Assembly (NCBI RefSeq): GCF_001613045.1
Contig: NZ_BDBP01000002.1
Span: forward strand, 62,001 to 126,000
Source of the DNA: Nocardia lijiangensis NBRC 108240
GTDB lineage: Bacteria; Actinomycetota; Actinomycetes; Mycobacteriales; Mycobacteriaceae
DNA length: 64,000 nucleotides
Direction of reading: 5' to 3'
Shown here: one piece after another, positions 33,699-42,600 of the stretch
Layout of the letters: each line of letters begins with the position of its first letter
How positions within the stretch are numbered: the stretch's first letter is position 1
Notes under the pieces: generated by a model
The model's input: only the letters and a program-made list of their open reading frames with translations
The model's database searches: none
Told to the model about the DNA's origin: nothing
Position numbers and translations under genes: made by a program

Positions 33699-36600
33699 GT
33701 CGTAACAACGATCTCCCGATGCTGCCGCCGTGGCTGTCCGACAGTGACGTCACCGGCGGTTACGAGGCACCGGTAGAGAATCTCCCCCACGACGACCTGA
33801 TCGACGACGCATCCGATCGCAAACGCTCGCGCCGCAAGTCCCAGTCGCCCGAGAGCCGCAACGACGCGAATCAGGGTTCCGGCCGCAAGGACAAGAAGCG
33901 CAGGTGGCTGGGCCGCGACAAGGACGAGCCCGCCGAGGAACAACTTGCCGAGCCCCCGGCCGCTGAGCCGCGCCGTCCCGAGGCGCCTGCCGATTCCTGG
34001 GGCACCCCGCAGTCCGGTGATCGATGGTCGTCCGGCCCCGACTCGGGTGACGGCCGGCCCGGGGACGCGCCGCGGCAAGGCCAGGCGGAGCGCAACGATC
34101 CCTGGCAGCAGACCGAAGGCCCGGGCAGGCAGCAGCCGATGGGCGGACCGGATCACCCGGCCCCGCCGCAGTTCGACGCCCACGGGCAAGCGCCGCATCA
34201 GTCGACCGGCGGGCCCGGTCAGGCACGCCCGGATCAGACTGGCGGGCCGGGCCGGACGCCACCGCAGCAGTTCGGCGAGCCGGGGCAACCGATCGGCGGG
34301 CCCGGTCAGGCGCGGCCCGAGCAGGTAGGCGGGCCTGGGTATCCGCCGCAACAACCGGTAGGTGACGGCGGGCCTCAGTGGAACTCCGGGCCGGAGCAGT
34401 TCGGCGGGCCGGGTCGAATGCCGCAACAGCACGGCGGCCCCGGACAAACGGGCTACCAGCCGACCGGCGGACCCGAGTACCAGCCACCGACCGGCGGGCC
34501 CGGGTACCAGCCACCGATGGACGGGCCGGGGTACCAGGGGCAGCCGCCGACCGGCAGACCCGGACAGCTGCCGCAACCACCCATCGAAGGGTCGAGCCAT
34601 GTCGCGCAGCGGCAGGGCGAGGCATGGGGCGGACAGCCGCATCTGGACGACCCGAGGTCGTCCACACCGGGACGACAAGACGGACACTCGGGCCTGCCCA
34701 CCCGGCAGCCGAGCCAGCCCTCTTCTGCCTTCCAACCCCTCGGTCAGCGCACACCCGAGCCGACCGCTCCGCCGTCGGCTTCCGAGCCGCCTCCGTCGAA
34801 CGAGGCGACCACTCGCTACCAGCGGCTTCCGGACCTGCCGCCACCGCCGAGTCAAGTCGGGCCGGCACCGGCCGCCGAGGACAGCTTCGCCCCGGCGACC
34901 GACGACCACGTCTCCGACCCGCGGGCCGAGCACAGCGTCACCGACCGGGCGGCCGAGAACTACGACGCCGCTCAGTCTGCCGAGAACCGCATCCCCGTAC
35001 GGGATGCCGGAGATCCCGTCTCCACTCCAACAGCAGAGACCCAGGCGAGCGCGGGGCACGGCTCTGCTCAGGCTGGCGCGGGCTACGCCTCCGCTCAGGC
35101 GAGCACGGGACATGGCGCCACGCCGGCGAGCACCGGACACGGCGCCACGCAGGCGGCGCAAGACCCCAGCCCCGCTCCGAGCGCGGCGGAGCACGTTTCG
35201 CCTTCGGCGGACGCAGAACGTGCGACAACCGAATTCGACGGGGCCCCACCGTGGCTCGCTGGCCCGAGCGCGGGCACTGCGACCGAGTCACCGACCGCAA
35301 GTACCGGGACCGCATCACCACCCTCGACCGGCCCGACCGCAGGTACCGCGACCGCATCACCGACCTCGACCGGCCCGAGCGCAAGTGCCGCGACCGGTTC
35401 GCCGACCCCGACCGGCCCGACCGTGGCGCCGACCGCGGAGCAAGGCCACGCGCGCACTCAGGAGCGGCCGACCCCGCCGAGCGACGGTCCGCCGTCCTGG
35501 CTCGGCGGCGCCGAACAGCACCAGTCGGGCGAGCGTCCCGAACTCCCTCCGCCGCCAACGAGATCGACCGAACAGCCTGGCACGCAGGCGACCTCGCCGA
35601 CGGACGCGTCCCCGCGCGACACCGGCAGGCCCGCCCCCATCGCGAGGCCCGACGGCCAGGGCATGTCCGCTTCGGCCGATCCCGCGAACCGCGCCGAGCA
35701 CCCGAACTCCGCATCCCCCGCGCCCGGCGAAGGGGCGGGTTTCGATGCGGCTCCGACTACTTCGGCTCGCCCGGACGATCGGACCGAGGGCCGGGCCCCC
35801 GGCGAGGACGTCGAGTCCGCACGCGCCGCGGGCGGCAGGCACCGGCTGCCCGCGGAACCCGACGCGGGTGAGCGGCAGTGGGGTGCACCGGGTCCCGCGC
35901 AGGATGGGCACCGGGCTCCGGTCAGCGATCAGCCCGCACCCGGCCAGGTGCGCCGAGATCCCGGCGTGTTCGCGCAGCAGGGCGGCCAGGCCCCCGGCGG
36001 CGAAATGCCTTGGAGTCAGGGCGGATACGGCGCGCAGCCGCTGCACCCGCAGGGCGGCCAAGTGCCCGACTACGGCTATGCCGACCAGCGTCAAGGCGGC
36101 TACGCCCCGGCCGCGGGCCCCGACCCCAGCGCCTATCACATTCCCGGCGATCGGCGCCCCGGCGAGCCGGGGTATCCGGCGCAGCCCGGGCCAGGACCGG
36201 TCGACCACGCGAACAGCGCGCCCGGCTTCGTCGCGCCTCCGGCAGCCGATCAGCAACCGCCCGCCCCGCCTTCGTGGAATCAGGGCGCGCAACCTCCCGC
36301 GCCGCCGCAAGGCCCCGCGGCCGAGAGCTGGGGTCGGCAGCCGCAGGGCCCGGCCGGTGAGAACTGGGGTCAGCAGCCGCACGGCGGTCCGCGCCAACAC
36401 CAGCAGGGTCAGCCCTCGCTGGACGACGTCCCCCTGCGCCGCGCCAAGAAATCGCCCGGCAGCGGCTGGCGCAAGGCCGTGCACCACATGTCCGGCGGCG
36501 CAATCAATCCCGGCATGTCCGCCGAGGAGCTGCGGCTCCAGGAACTGGTGGCTCGAATCCGGCAGCCGGTCCGCGGCGACTACCGCATCGCGGTGCTCTC

Positions 36601-37336
36601 GCTGAAGGGCGGCGTCGGGAAGACGACCACCACCATGGGCCTCGGCTCGATCTTCGCCTCCATCCGCGGCGACCGGGTGATCGCGGTCGACGCCAACCCG
36701 GACTTCGGCACACTCTCCCAGCGCGTGCCGCTGCAGACCCGGTCGACGGTGCGCGACCTGCTGCTCGATCCGTCGATCGAGCGCTACTCGGACGTGCGCA
36801 GGCACACCTCACAGGCCACCAGCCGACTGGAAGTGCTTGCCAGCGAACGGGATCCGGCGGCGTCGGAAGCCTTCAACGACGAAGAGTACCGAGCGGTCGC
36901 GCGAATCCTGCAGCGCTACTACAACATCATCCTCACCGACTGCGGCACCGGTCTGATGCATTCGGCGATGGCGGGTGTCCTGGATCTGGCGCATTCGCTG
37001 GTGCTGATTTCCTCGGCGGCGATCGACGGCGCTCGCAGTGCCGCGGCGACGCTGGACTGGCTGTCCCTGCACGGTCACGATCACCTGGTGCGCAACGCCG
37101 TCGTGGTGATCAACCTGCCGCGCGAGGGTTCACCGAACGTGGGCGTGCAGCAGTTGCGCGAGTACTTCCTGTCCCGCTGCCGCGCGGTGCACATCATCCC
37201 CTACGACGCGCACCTCTCGGAGGGCGCCGAGATCGATCTGCACCGGCTCAGCAAGCAGGCCAAACGCGCCTACGTGGAGCTCGCCGCGACCGTCGCCGAC
37301 GAGTTCGGCGTCGATCACCGCCGCTTCCACACCTGA
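33695..37336 (+). CDS. EspI-like protein: long disordered region plus MinD/ParA-type ATPase
   Basis: A 1,213-residue protein from the GTG at 33695. Residues 1-930 are low-complexity and probably disordered: a charged Lys/Arg segment at 45-80, Gly-Pro-Gln repeats (TGGPGYQPP-like) at about 150-300, Ala/Gly/His and Thr/Ser/Pro repeats at about 450-600, then more Pro/Gln-rich sequence. A conserved segment (NPGMSAEELRLQELVARIRQPV) precedes a MinD-like domain with deviant P-loop LKGGVGKTT (Lys976), switch Asp in VDANPDFG, and DCGTG. This plan matches mycobacterial EspI (Rv3876), which dampens ESX-1 secretion when ATP is low. It probably works with ESX locus B, 2.3 kb downstream. The start overlaps a small ORF. 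Confidence 0.85.
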   Translation: MSRNNDLPMLPPWLSDSDVTGGYEAPVENLPHDDLIDDASDRKRSRRKSQSPESRNDANQGSGRKDKKRRWLGRDKDEPAEEQLAEPPAAEPRRPEAPADSWGTPQSGDRWSSGPDSGDGRPGDAPRQGQAERNDPWQQTEGPGRQQPMGGPDHPAPPQFDAHGQAPHQSTGGPGQARPDQTGGPGRTPPQQFGEPGQPIGGPGQARPEQVGGPGYPPQQPVGDGGPQWNSGPEQFGGPGRMPQQHGGPGQTGYQPTGGPEYQPPTGGPGYQPPMDGPGYQGQPPTGRPGQLPQPPIEGSSHVAQRQGEAWGGQPHLDDPRSSTPGRQDGHSGLPTRQPSQPSSAFQPLGQRTPEPTAPPSASEPPPSNEATTRYQRLPDLPPPPSQVGPAPAAEDSFAPATDDHVSDPRAEHSVTDRAAENYDAAQSAENRIPVRDAGDPVSTPTAETQASAGHGSAQAGAGYASAQASTGHGATPASTGHGATQAAQDPSPAPSAAEHVSPSADAERATTEFDGAPPWLAGPSAGTATESPTASTGTASPPSTGPTAGTATASPTSTGPSASAATGSPTPTGPTVAPTAEQGHARTQERPTPPSDGPPSWLGGAEQHQSGERPELPPPPTRSTEQPGTQATSPTDASPRDTGRPAPIARPDGQGMSASADPANRAEHPNSASPAPGEGAGFDAAPTTSARPDDRTEGRAPGEDVESARAAGGRHRLPAEPDAGERQWGAPGPAQDGHRAPVSDQPAPGQVRRDPGVFAQQGGQAPGGEMPWSQGGYGAQPLHPQGGQVPDYGYADQRQGGYAPAAGPDPSAYHIPGDRRPGEPGYPAQPGPGPVDHANSAPGFVAPPAADQQPPAPPSWNQGAQPPAPPQGPAAESWGRQPQGPAGENWGQQPHGGPRQHQQGQPSLDDVPLRRAKKSPGSGWRKAVHHMSGGAINPGMSAEELRLQELVARIRQPVRGDYRIAVLSLKGGVGKTTTTMGLGSIFASIRGDRVIAVDANPDFGTLSQRVPLQTRSTVRDLLLDPSIERYSDVRRHTSQATSRLEVLASERDPAASEAFNDEEYRAVARILQRYYNIILTDCGTGLMHSAMAGVLDLAHSLVLISSAAIDGARSAAATLDWLSLHGHDHLVRNAVVVINLPREGSPNVGVQQLREYFLSRCRAVHIIPYDAHLSEGAEIDLHRLSKQAKRAYVELAATVADEFGVDHRRFHT

Positions 37337-37369
37337 GCGCGCCGTTCGACAAGCATTGCGCGACACGGA

Positions 37370-37421
37370 GGTTCGCCGGTCGGGTGCCGAGGAGGGGTTA
37401 CGACACCCGACCGAACGAACC
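37370..37421. terminator. Hairpin between the EspI-like and DUF4254-like genes
   Basis: CGGTCGGGTG (37377-37386) pairs with CACCCGACCG (37404-37413), and GGTTCG/CGAACC extend the stem after a small internal loop. It lies between convergent genes and may end both transcripts. No U-run is present. Confidence 0.65.
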
Positions 37422-37424
37422 ACC

Positions 37425-37955
37425 TCACCACTCGGGCAGCCGCCTCCGGCCCGCGAGCACGTCGCGGACCAGGTCGTCGTAGGCGTCCGCCAATTCGGCG
37501 AGGTGGTGCCAGGCGCAGTGCAGGAACTCGTCGTGCGCGTCGAGCGTCATCAGTGCGTGGTGCGCACGCACCGAGGACTCCGCGAGCCGATCGATCACCG
37601 CGCCTACGGTCTCGGTGTGCAAGGTCGCGCCGAGCCGATGCTGGGGCACGCTGCGCGTCACCCAGTCATCGATGGCCATGACCAATTCGCTTCGGCGCCG
37701 TTCGTTTTCGAGAATATGAGTCGGGTCGGTGTCCACCGAGCCGCCGCGGCCGATCAGCCGCCGCTCGTGTAGCACCGCCAGATCACGGGCGAACCAGAGC
37801 AGCGGGCCGCCAACGACCCGATGCCCGCGACACGCCCGAACAAGTAGATCTGAAGTCGGCAGTAGCCCGGTAGTTACGGACTGCACTGCCGTATCGACAC
37901 ACCGGGATGTGTCGCGGACCGCCATTACTGCCGTGGATGAATCCGAACCTGCCAC
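37425..37955 (-). CDS. DUF4254-like protein
   Basis: About 176 residues from a GTG at 37955 with GAGG just upstream. A longer frame begins at 38024, but that ATG lies inside the likely promoter; an ATG at 37925 is a second option. Features resemble DUF4254 proteins: LLPTSDLLVRACRGHR, LLWFARDLAVLHERR, ILENERRRSELVMAIDDWV, and a His-rich helical end (LHCAWHHLAELADAYDDLVRDVL). It is soluble and all-helical by appearance. Function is unknown. It is divergent from the gntR gene, with 144 bp between, and may be a target of that regulator. Confidence 0.65.
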   Translation of the reverse strand: MAGSDSSTAVMAVRDTSRCVDTAVQSVTTGLLPTSDLLVRACRGHRVVGGPLLWFARDLAVLHERRLIGRGGSVDTDPTHILENERRRSELVMAIDDWVTRSVPQHRLGATLHTETVGAVIDRLAESSVRAHHALMTLDAHDEFLHCAWHHLAELADAYDDLVRDVLAGRRRLPEW

Positions 37956-38003
37956 GTTGCCTCGCCGTTCATCGCCGCACAACACCGGATCAGGACGTTC
38001 ATT

Positions 38004-38031
38004 ACAATAAACCTCTGAAGGCACCTGTCAA
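38004..38031 (-). promoter_or_regulatory. Candidate promoter for the DUF4254-like gene
   Basis: On the minus strand a perfect -35 TTGACA (38031-38026) is 16 bp from TATTGT (38009-38004). The predicted transcript start is near 37997, which excludes the ATG at 38024 and supports a downstream start. Confidence 0.6.
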
Positions 38032-38054
38032 GCGTTACCGGGCCGTAGGGAGTC

Positions 38055-38072
38055 ACGAAGAGTACACTTCGT
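38055..38072. promoter_or_regulatory. Palindromic operator candidate upstream of gntR
   Basis: ACGAAGAGTACACTTCGT is symmetric at 16 of 18 positions around a central GTAC. It lies 27 bp before the gntR ATG, between the divergent promoters. GntR dimers of the HutC type often bind such sites beside their own gene. CGTTACC also occurs twice nearby (38033 and 38070). Confidence 0.6.
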
Positions 38073-38099
38073 TACCTGCACGACCAACCGAGGAGCAAG

Positions 38100-38909
38100 A
38101 TGGCGGACGGTCCGACGTATCACCGGATCGCAGACCTCCTCCGCGAGGAGATCCGCGCAGGCAAATGGAATCCGGGCGATCGACTTCCGAGTCACACCGA
38201 GCTGGCCGAGCAGATGCAGGTTTCGATCACCACGGCCCGCAATGCCATTCAGGTACTCGTCGCCGAAAATCTCGTCTATACAGCAACTTCCCGGGGAACG
38301 ATCGTTCGGAACCAGGAAGTGCTCGAGTCGGTGATGACCGATCACGTTCGTCCCGACCGGCCCAAGTCGCCGCACGACATCTTCGTGGAGATCGCCCGCG
38401 CCGCGGATCGGGAGCCCACCAAGGAGTTCAGCGCGCGGATGGAGCCCGCGACGGCGCAAGTGGCGCAGTGGCTCGGCGTGCCGGAGAACTCCTGGGTGCT
38501 CGCCCGCACCGTCGTGCAGTACCTGGACAACGAACCGTGGTCGTGGGAGGTCAGCTTCTATCCGCGAGATCTGGCCGAGGCCACCGGGATCGATTCGCCG
38601 CACGACATCCCCGAGGGCACCACGCGCCGGATGGCCGACCGCGGCCACCCCGAAACCGCCCATCGCGACACGCTTGTCGCGCGCCCCGCCAGTGCGGAGG
38701 AGGCGATCGTGCTCGGCGTATCGACCGGCACGATCCTGCTCGACCATCTGCGCATCGGCGCGGACCACAGCCGGATAACCCGAGCGACGCGGCAGCGCTC
38801 CATCGCCACGCGTAATCGCCTGGCCTACGAGCTCGGCGACACCGAGGGCACCGCGGTGATCCGGCAAATATTGGGCGAGTCGTATGGACCAGGTATTTCG
38901 GTGCTATGA
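38100..38909 (+). CDS. GntR-family (HutC/UTRA-type) transcriptional regulator
   Basis: A 269-residue regulator. The ATG follows GAGGAG. An N-terminal winged helix (residues 5-72) has IADLLREEIRAGKWNPGDRL-type start, PSHTELAEQMQVSITTARNAIQVL and a wing GTIVRNQ. A UTRA ligand domain covers about 95-250. UTRA domains bind small metabolites, often sugars or amino-acid derivatives; the ligand here is unknown. A palindrome just upstream suggests self-regulation. Its stop overlaps the start of the acetyltransferase gene (ATGA), so both are coexpressed. Confidence 0.92.
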   Translation: MADGPTYHRIADLLREEIRAGKWNPGDRLPSHTELAEQMQVSITTARNAIQVLVAENLVYTATSRGTIVRNQEVLESVMTDHVRPDRPKSPHDIFVEIARAADREPTKEFSARMEPATAQVAQWLGVPENSWVLARTVVQYLDNEPWSWEVSFYPRDLAEATGIDSPHDIPEGTTRRMADRGHPETAHRDTLVARPASAEEAIVLGVSTGTILLDHLRIGADHSRITRATRQRSIATRNRLAYELGDTEGTAVIRQILGESYGPGISVL

Positions 38910-39535
38910 CCACCGTTTTCCGCGAGGCCACCCTCGGCGATCTCGGCATGATCTGCCGCCTGCGCGTCCAGCGCACCGCCTGGCTCACCGCCCGCGGCTC
39001 CGACCAGTGGACGGTCGCGGGCCGCGGCCTGCCCATCGAGATCTTCGCCCGCGCGGTCGGCCGCTCGCTCGACGCGGGCGAGACCTGGATCGCCGAGGTG
39101 GACGGCGAACCGGCGGGCACCATCACCGTCAACGACCGCGCTGACCCGGGACTGTGGTCGCAGTGGGAGCTCGCCGACGCGGTGGTCGTGCACTTCATGA
39201 TCGTCGACCTGCGTTTCGCCGGACAGCGCGTCGGTCATCGCCTGCTCGCGCAGGCCGGGCGGCTGGCCAGGGAACGCGACCGCGACTGGGTCCGCCTCGA
39301 CGCCTGGACCACCAACGCCGACCTGCACGACTACTACCGCAGGGCAGGCTTCCGCATGACGCGTATCGCGGGGCCGGTCGCACGCGGACCCTCCCGCGCG
39401 CTGTTCGAACGACCTACCGACAGCTGGGATTTCGAGCAGACGCTCGCCATCCCCGCCGCGGGTCTGCCGTCGGCGTCGCCCAGGCTGGACCCTCCGGCGG
39501 ACACCATCCTCGCTCCCCCGGCGCTGCCGAACTGA
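38906..39535 (+). CDS. GNAT-family N-acetyltransferase
   Basis: A 209-residue enzyme. The acetyl-CoA loop is Q-R-V-G-H-R (GQRVGHRLLAQ), with a preceding MIVDLRFAG strand. WVRLDAWTTNADLHDYYRRAGF is the usual C-terminal half. A Pro-rich tail of about 35 residues follows. The acceptor substrate is unknown. It shares a 4-nt overlap with gntR, whose ligand may be related to its substrate. Confidence 0.88.
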   Translation: MTTVFREATLGDLGMICRLRVQRTAWLTARGSDQWTVAGRGLPIEIFARAVGRSLDAGETWIAEVDGEPAGTITVNDRADPGLWSQWELADAVVVHFMIVDLRFAGQRVGHRLLAQAGRLARERDRDWVRLDAWTTNADLHDYYRRAGFRMTRIAGPVARGPSRALFERPTDSWDFEQTLAIPAAGLPSASPRLDPPADTILAPPALPN

Positions 39536-39550
39536 GCAGGCAGCGCCGGA

Positions 39551-39599
39551 CGTACTCCGCCCTCAGCCCGCGCATGGCCGGAGCGAAGGCGGAGGTACG
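39551..39599. terminator. Imperfect hairpin between the GNAT gene and eccC (locus B)
   Basis: CGTACTCCGCC (39551-39561) and GGCGGAGGTACG (39588-39599) pair apart from one bulged base. It lies between two convergent stops. Confidence 0.5.
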
Positions 39600-39600
39600 C

Positions 39601-42600
39601 CTACAGCGGCGGCAGGTACGCCACCTGGATCATCTCGTTGCCGCCGCGAGTAACCAGCGTGCCACGACCGGGCGGCAGCTTGGCGGCGCGGATGTCGCCG
39701 ATGATCTTGCCCTCATCCTTGGGCGCGCTCATCAGTAGCGCGTCCACACCCATTTCCTTGAGCCCTCCGAGCACCTTGTCGTACATGGCCCGGCCTGCGC
39801 CGCCGGCGCGGCGGCTGATCACCACGTGCAGACCGAGGTCGCGTGCCTGCGGCAGGAACTCGATCAGCGGCTCCAGCGGGTTGCGCCCACCGGAGACCAC
39901 CATCTCGTAATCGTCGACGACGACATAGATCTCGGGCCCGGTCCACCAGCTGCGTTCGCGCAACTGCTGTGGCGTGATGTCGTTGCCCGGGACCCGCTTC
40001 TGGAGGTAGTTCGCGACTTCCTTGATCATCCCGAAGGACGTCTGCGAGGAGGTCGAATATCCGGCCAGCTGCGCACCTTCCAGCACTCCGAGCATGGTGC
40101 GCCGGTAGTCGATCAGGATGACGCGGGCTTCCTCGGAGGTGGAGTTCTCGGTGATGCCTGCGACGATATTGCGCAGCAGCGTGGTCTTACCGCACTCCAC
40201 ATCGCAGAAGCTGTAGAAGTGCGGCTGCACCGCGAAATCCATGGCGATCGGTTGCAGGTCGGTCTCGCCGATGCCGATGACGGCCAGCGTCTTGCTCTGC
40301 TGGATGCCCCGCCGCGCCGCCTCCGCGAGCACGGCCTCGCGCGAGAGCTCCATCGGCAGCATCCGGACCTCGGGCGCGCTCCGGCCGGTGTAGAGCTCGT
40401 TGAGCTGCTGCTTGGCGATGCCGATTCCCTCGGACAGGGTGCGCGGATCGGAGTCGGAGTCCAAACGCGGCAACGCGACAAGCAGATGCAGCTTCTGTGC
40501 GGTGAGACCACGGCCCGGACGCCCGGTGGGCACGAGCACCGCGGTACGCCGGTCCATCTCGGAGTCGGACGGGTCACCGAGGCGGAGCTCGATGCGGGTA
40601 CCGATGAGGTCCTTGATCTGCGAGCGGATCTCCGGCCACCGGGTGGTGGAGACGATCAGGTGGACACCGTAGGAAAGACCCTGTGCGGCGATGGCATTGA
40701 GCTGCGGTTCCAGCGTGTCGTAATCGGCGCGGATGGTGGGCCAGCCGTCGATGACGAGAAAGACGTCACCGTGCGGATCCTGAGCAAGCGGGTCGGCTTG
40801 CCGCTCGGCGGGCGACTTCTCCGCCAGCAGCGCTTTCCGCCTGCGGAATTCGACGATGGAGTCGATACCCAGCTCGCGGAACAGCTCCTCACGGTGGCGC
40901 AGGATGCCGGTCACCTCCGCGATGGTGCGGCGGATCCGATCGACTTCCATGCGACCCGCGACGGAACCGACATGCGGTATCCCCACCAAACCGGCGAGTG
41001 TGCCGCCACCGAAGTCGAGACAGTAGAACTGCACCTGCTCGGGTGTGTGGGTGGCGGCCGCGGCCATGACGATGGTGCGCAGGGTGGTCGACTTGCCCGA
41101 CTGCGGACCACCGACGACCGCGACATTGCCTTGCGCTGCGGACAGATCCACGACCAGCACGTCGCGGCGCTGCTCGTAGGGCTTGTCGATGACACCCAGC
41201 GGCAACCACAGCTGACCGTGCCGGTTGACCGGCGAGCGCCAGTCCGGGTCGGGCAGCAGCATGTCGACCGACGGCGACTCGTCCAGTGGCGGCAGCCATA
41301 CCTCGTGCGCCGGGCGCCCGTGGCCGCGCAGGCGATCGACGACGGTGGTCAGCAGCGTCGCGGGAACGGCCTCGGTGACCGGCACCGAGGTCTGCTCCTC
41401 GTCCTCTTCCACGAGTTGCCCTGGCGGCGGCGGTAATTCGGGCAGACCCATCCGTCCGGGCGGCGGCGGCAGCTCGGGCCGGCCACTCGGCGCGGCCTGC
41501 CGCTCGGGCTCGACGATCTCCGGCAGCGCCACCGGCGCCGCGGTGAACACCGCCGGCGACTGCCCGCCGAACGTCTTGCCGTCCAGCTTCCGGGTACCGC
41601 GCGGCGAAACATACGGCCCGGACACGTAACTGGCGTTGAAGCGCAGCGGATCGTCGGCGTCGCTCTTCAGGTAGCCGGAGCCCGGCACGCTGGGCAGGTG
41701 GTAGGCGTCGGTGATGCCGAGCACCGCCCGGGACTCGTTGGCGGAGAAAGTACGCAGGCCGATCCGGTAGGACAGATGCGAGTCCAGACCGCGCAGCTTG
41801 TTCTCCTCCAGGCGCTGCGAAGCCAGCAGCAGATGCACGCGCAGCGAGCGGCCCAGGCGGCCGATCATCACGAACAGGTCCGCGAAATCCGGTTTCTGCG
41901 AGAGCAGTTCGGAGAACTCGTCGACCACCACGAACAGCGCGGGCAGCGGATCCAGGTTGGCGCCTGCGGCGCGAGCCTTCTCGTATTCGGTGACATTGGC
42001 GAAGTTGCCTGCCGCGCGCAGCAGCTCCTGGCGCCGGGTCATCTCACCGGAGAGGGCGTCCTTCATGCGGTCGACGAGGGCGAGTTCCTCCTCGAGGTTG
42101 GTGATGACCGCGGAGACGTGCGGCAGCGAGTCCAGGCCGAGGAAGGTCGCGCCACCCTTGAAGTCGACCAGGACCAGGTTCAGCAGATCGGGCGAGTGCG
42201 TGGTCACCATGGACAGCACCAGCGTGCGCAGGAACTCCGACTTACCCGAACCCGTTGCGCCGATACACAATCCGTGCGGGCCCATGCCGTTCTCGGCGGA
42301 CTCCTTGATGTCGATCTCGACCGGCGTACCGTCGGGGGTGACGCCGATCGGCACCCGCAGCCGTTCCCGGTCGCTGCGCGGGCGCCACACCACCGCGGGA
42401 TCGATCTGGGCGGCGTCGGGAACCTTCAGCAGCGCCATCAGGCCGGGATCGGCCCGGGTCTCGTCACCCAGGCTCACCATCTGGGCGGCGGTCGCGATGC
42501 GGAAGCGCGCCAGATCCCGGGCCAGCGCGGTCGCCTCGGCGCGGGTCACCTGATCGGCGGTGGCGAATTTCTCCACGCCCGCGGCGGATTTCGCGGCCAC

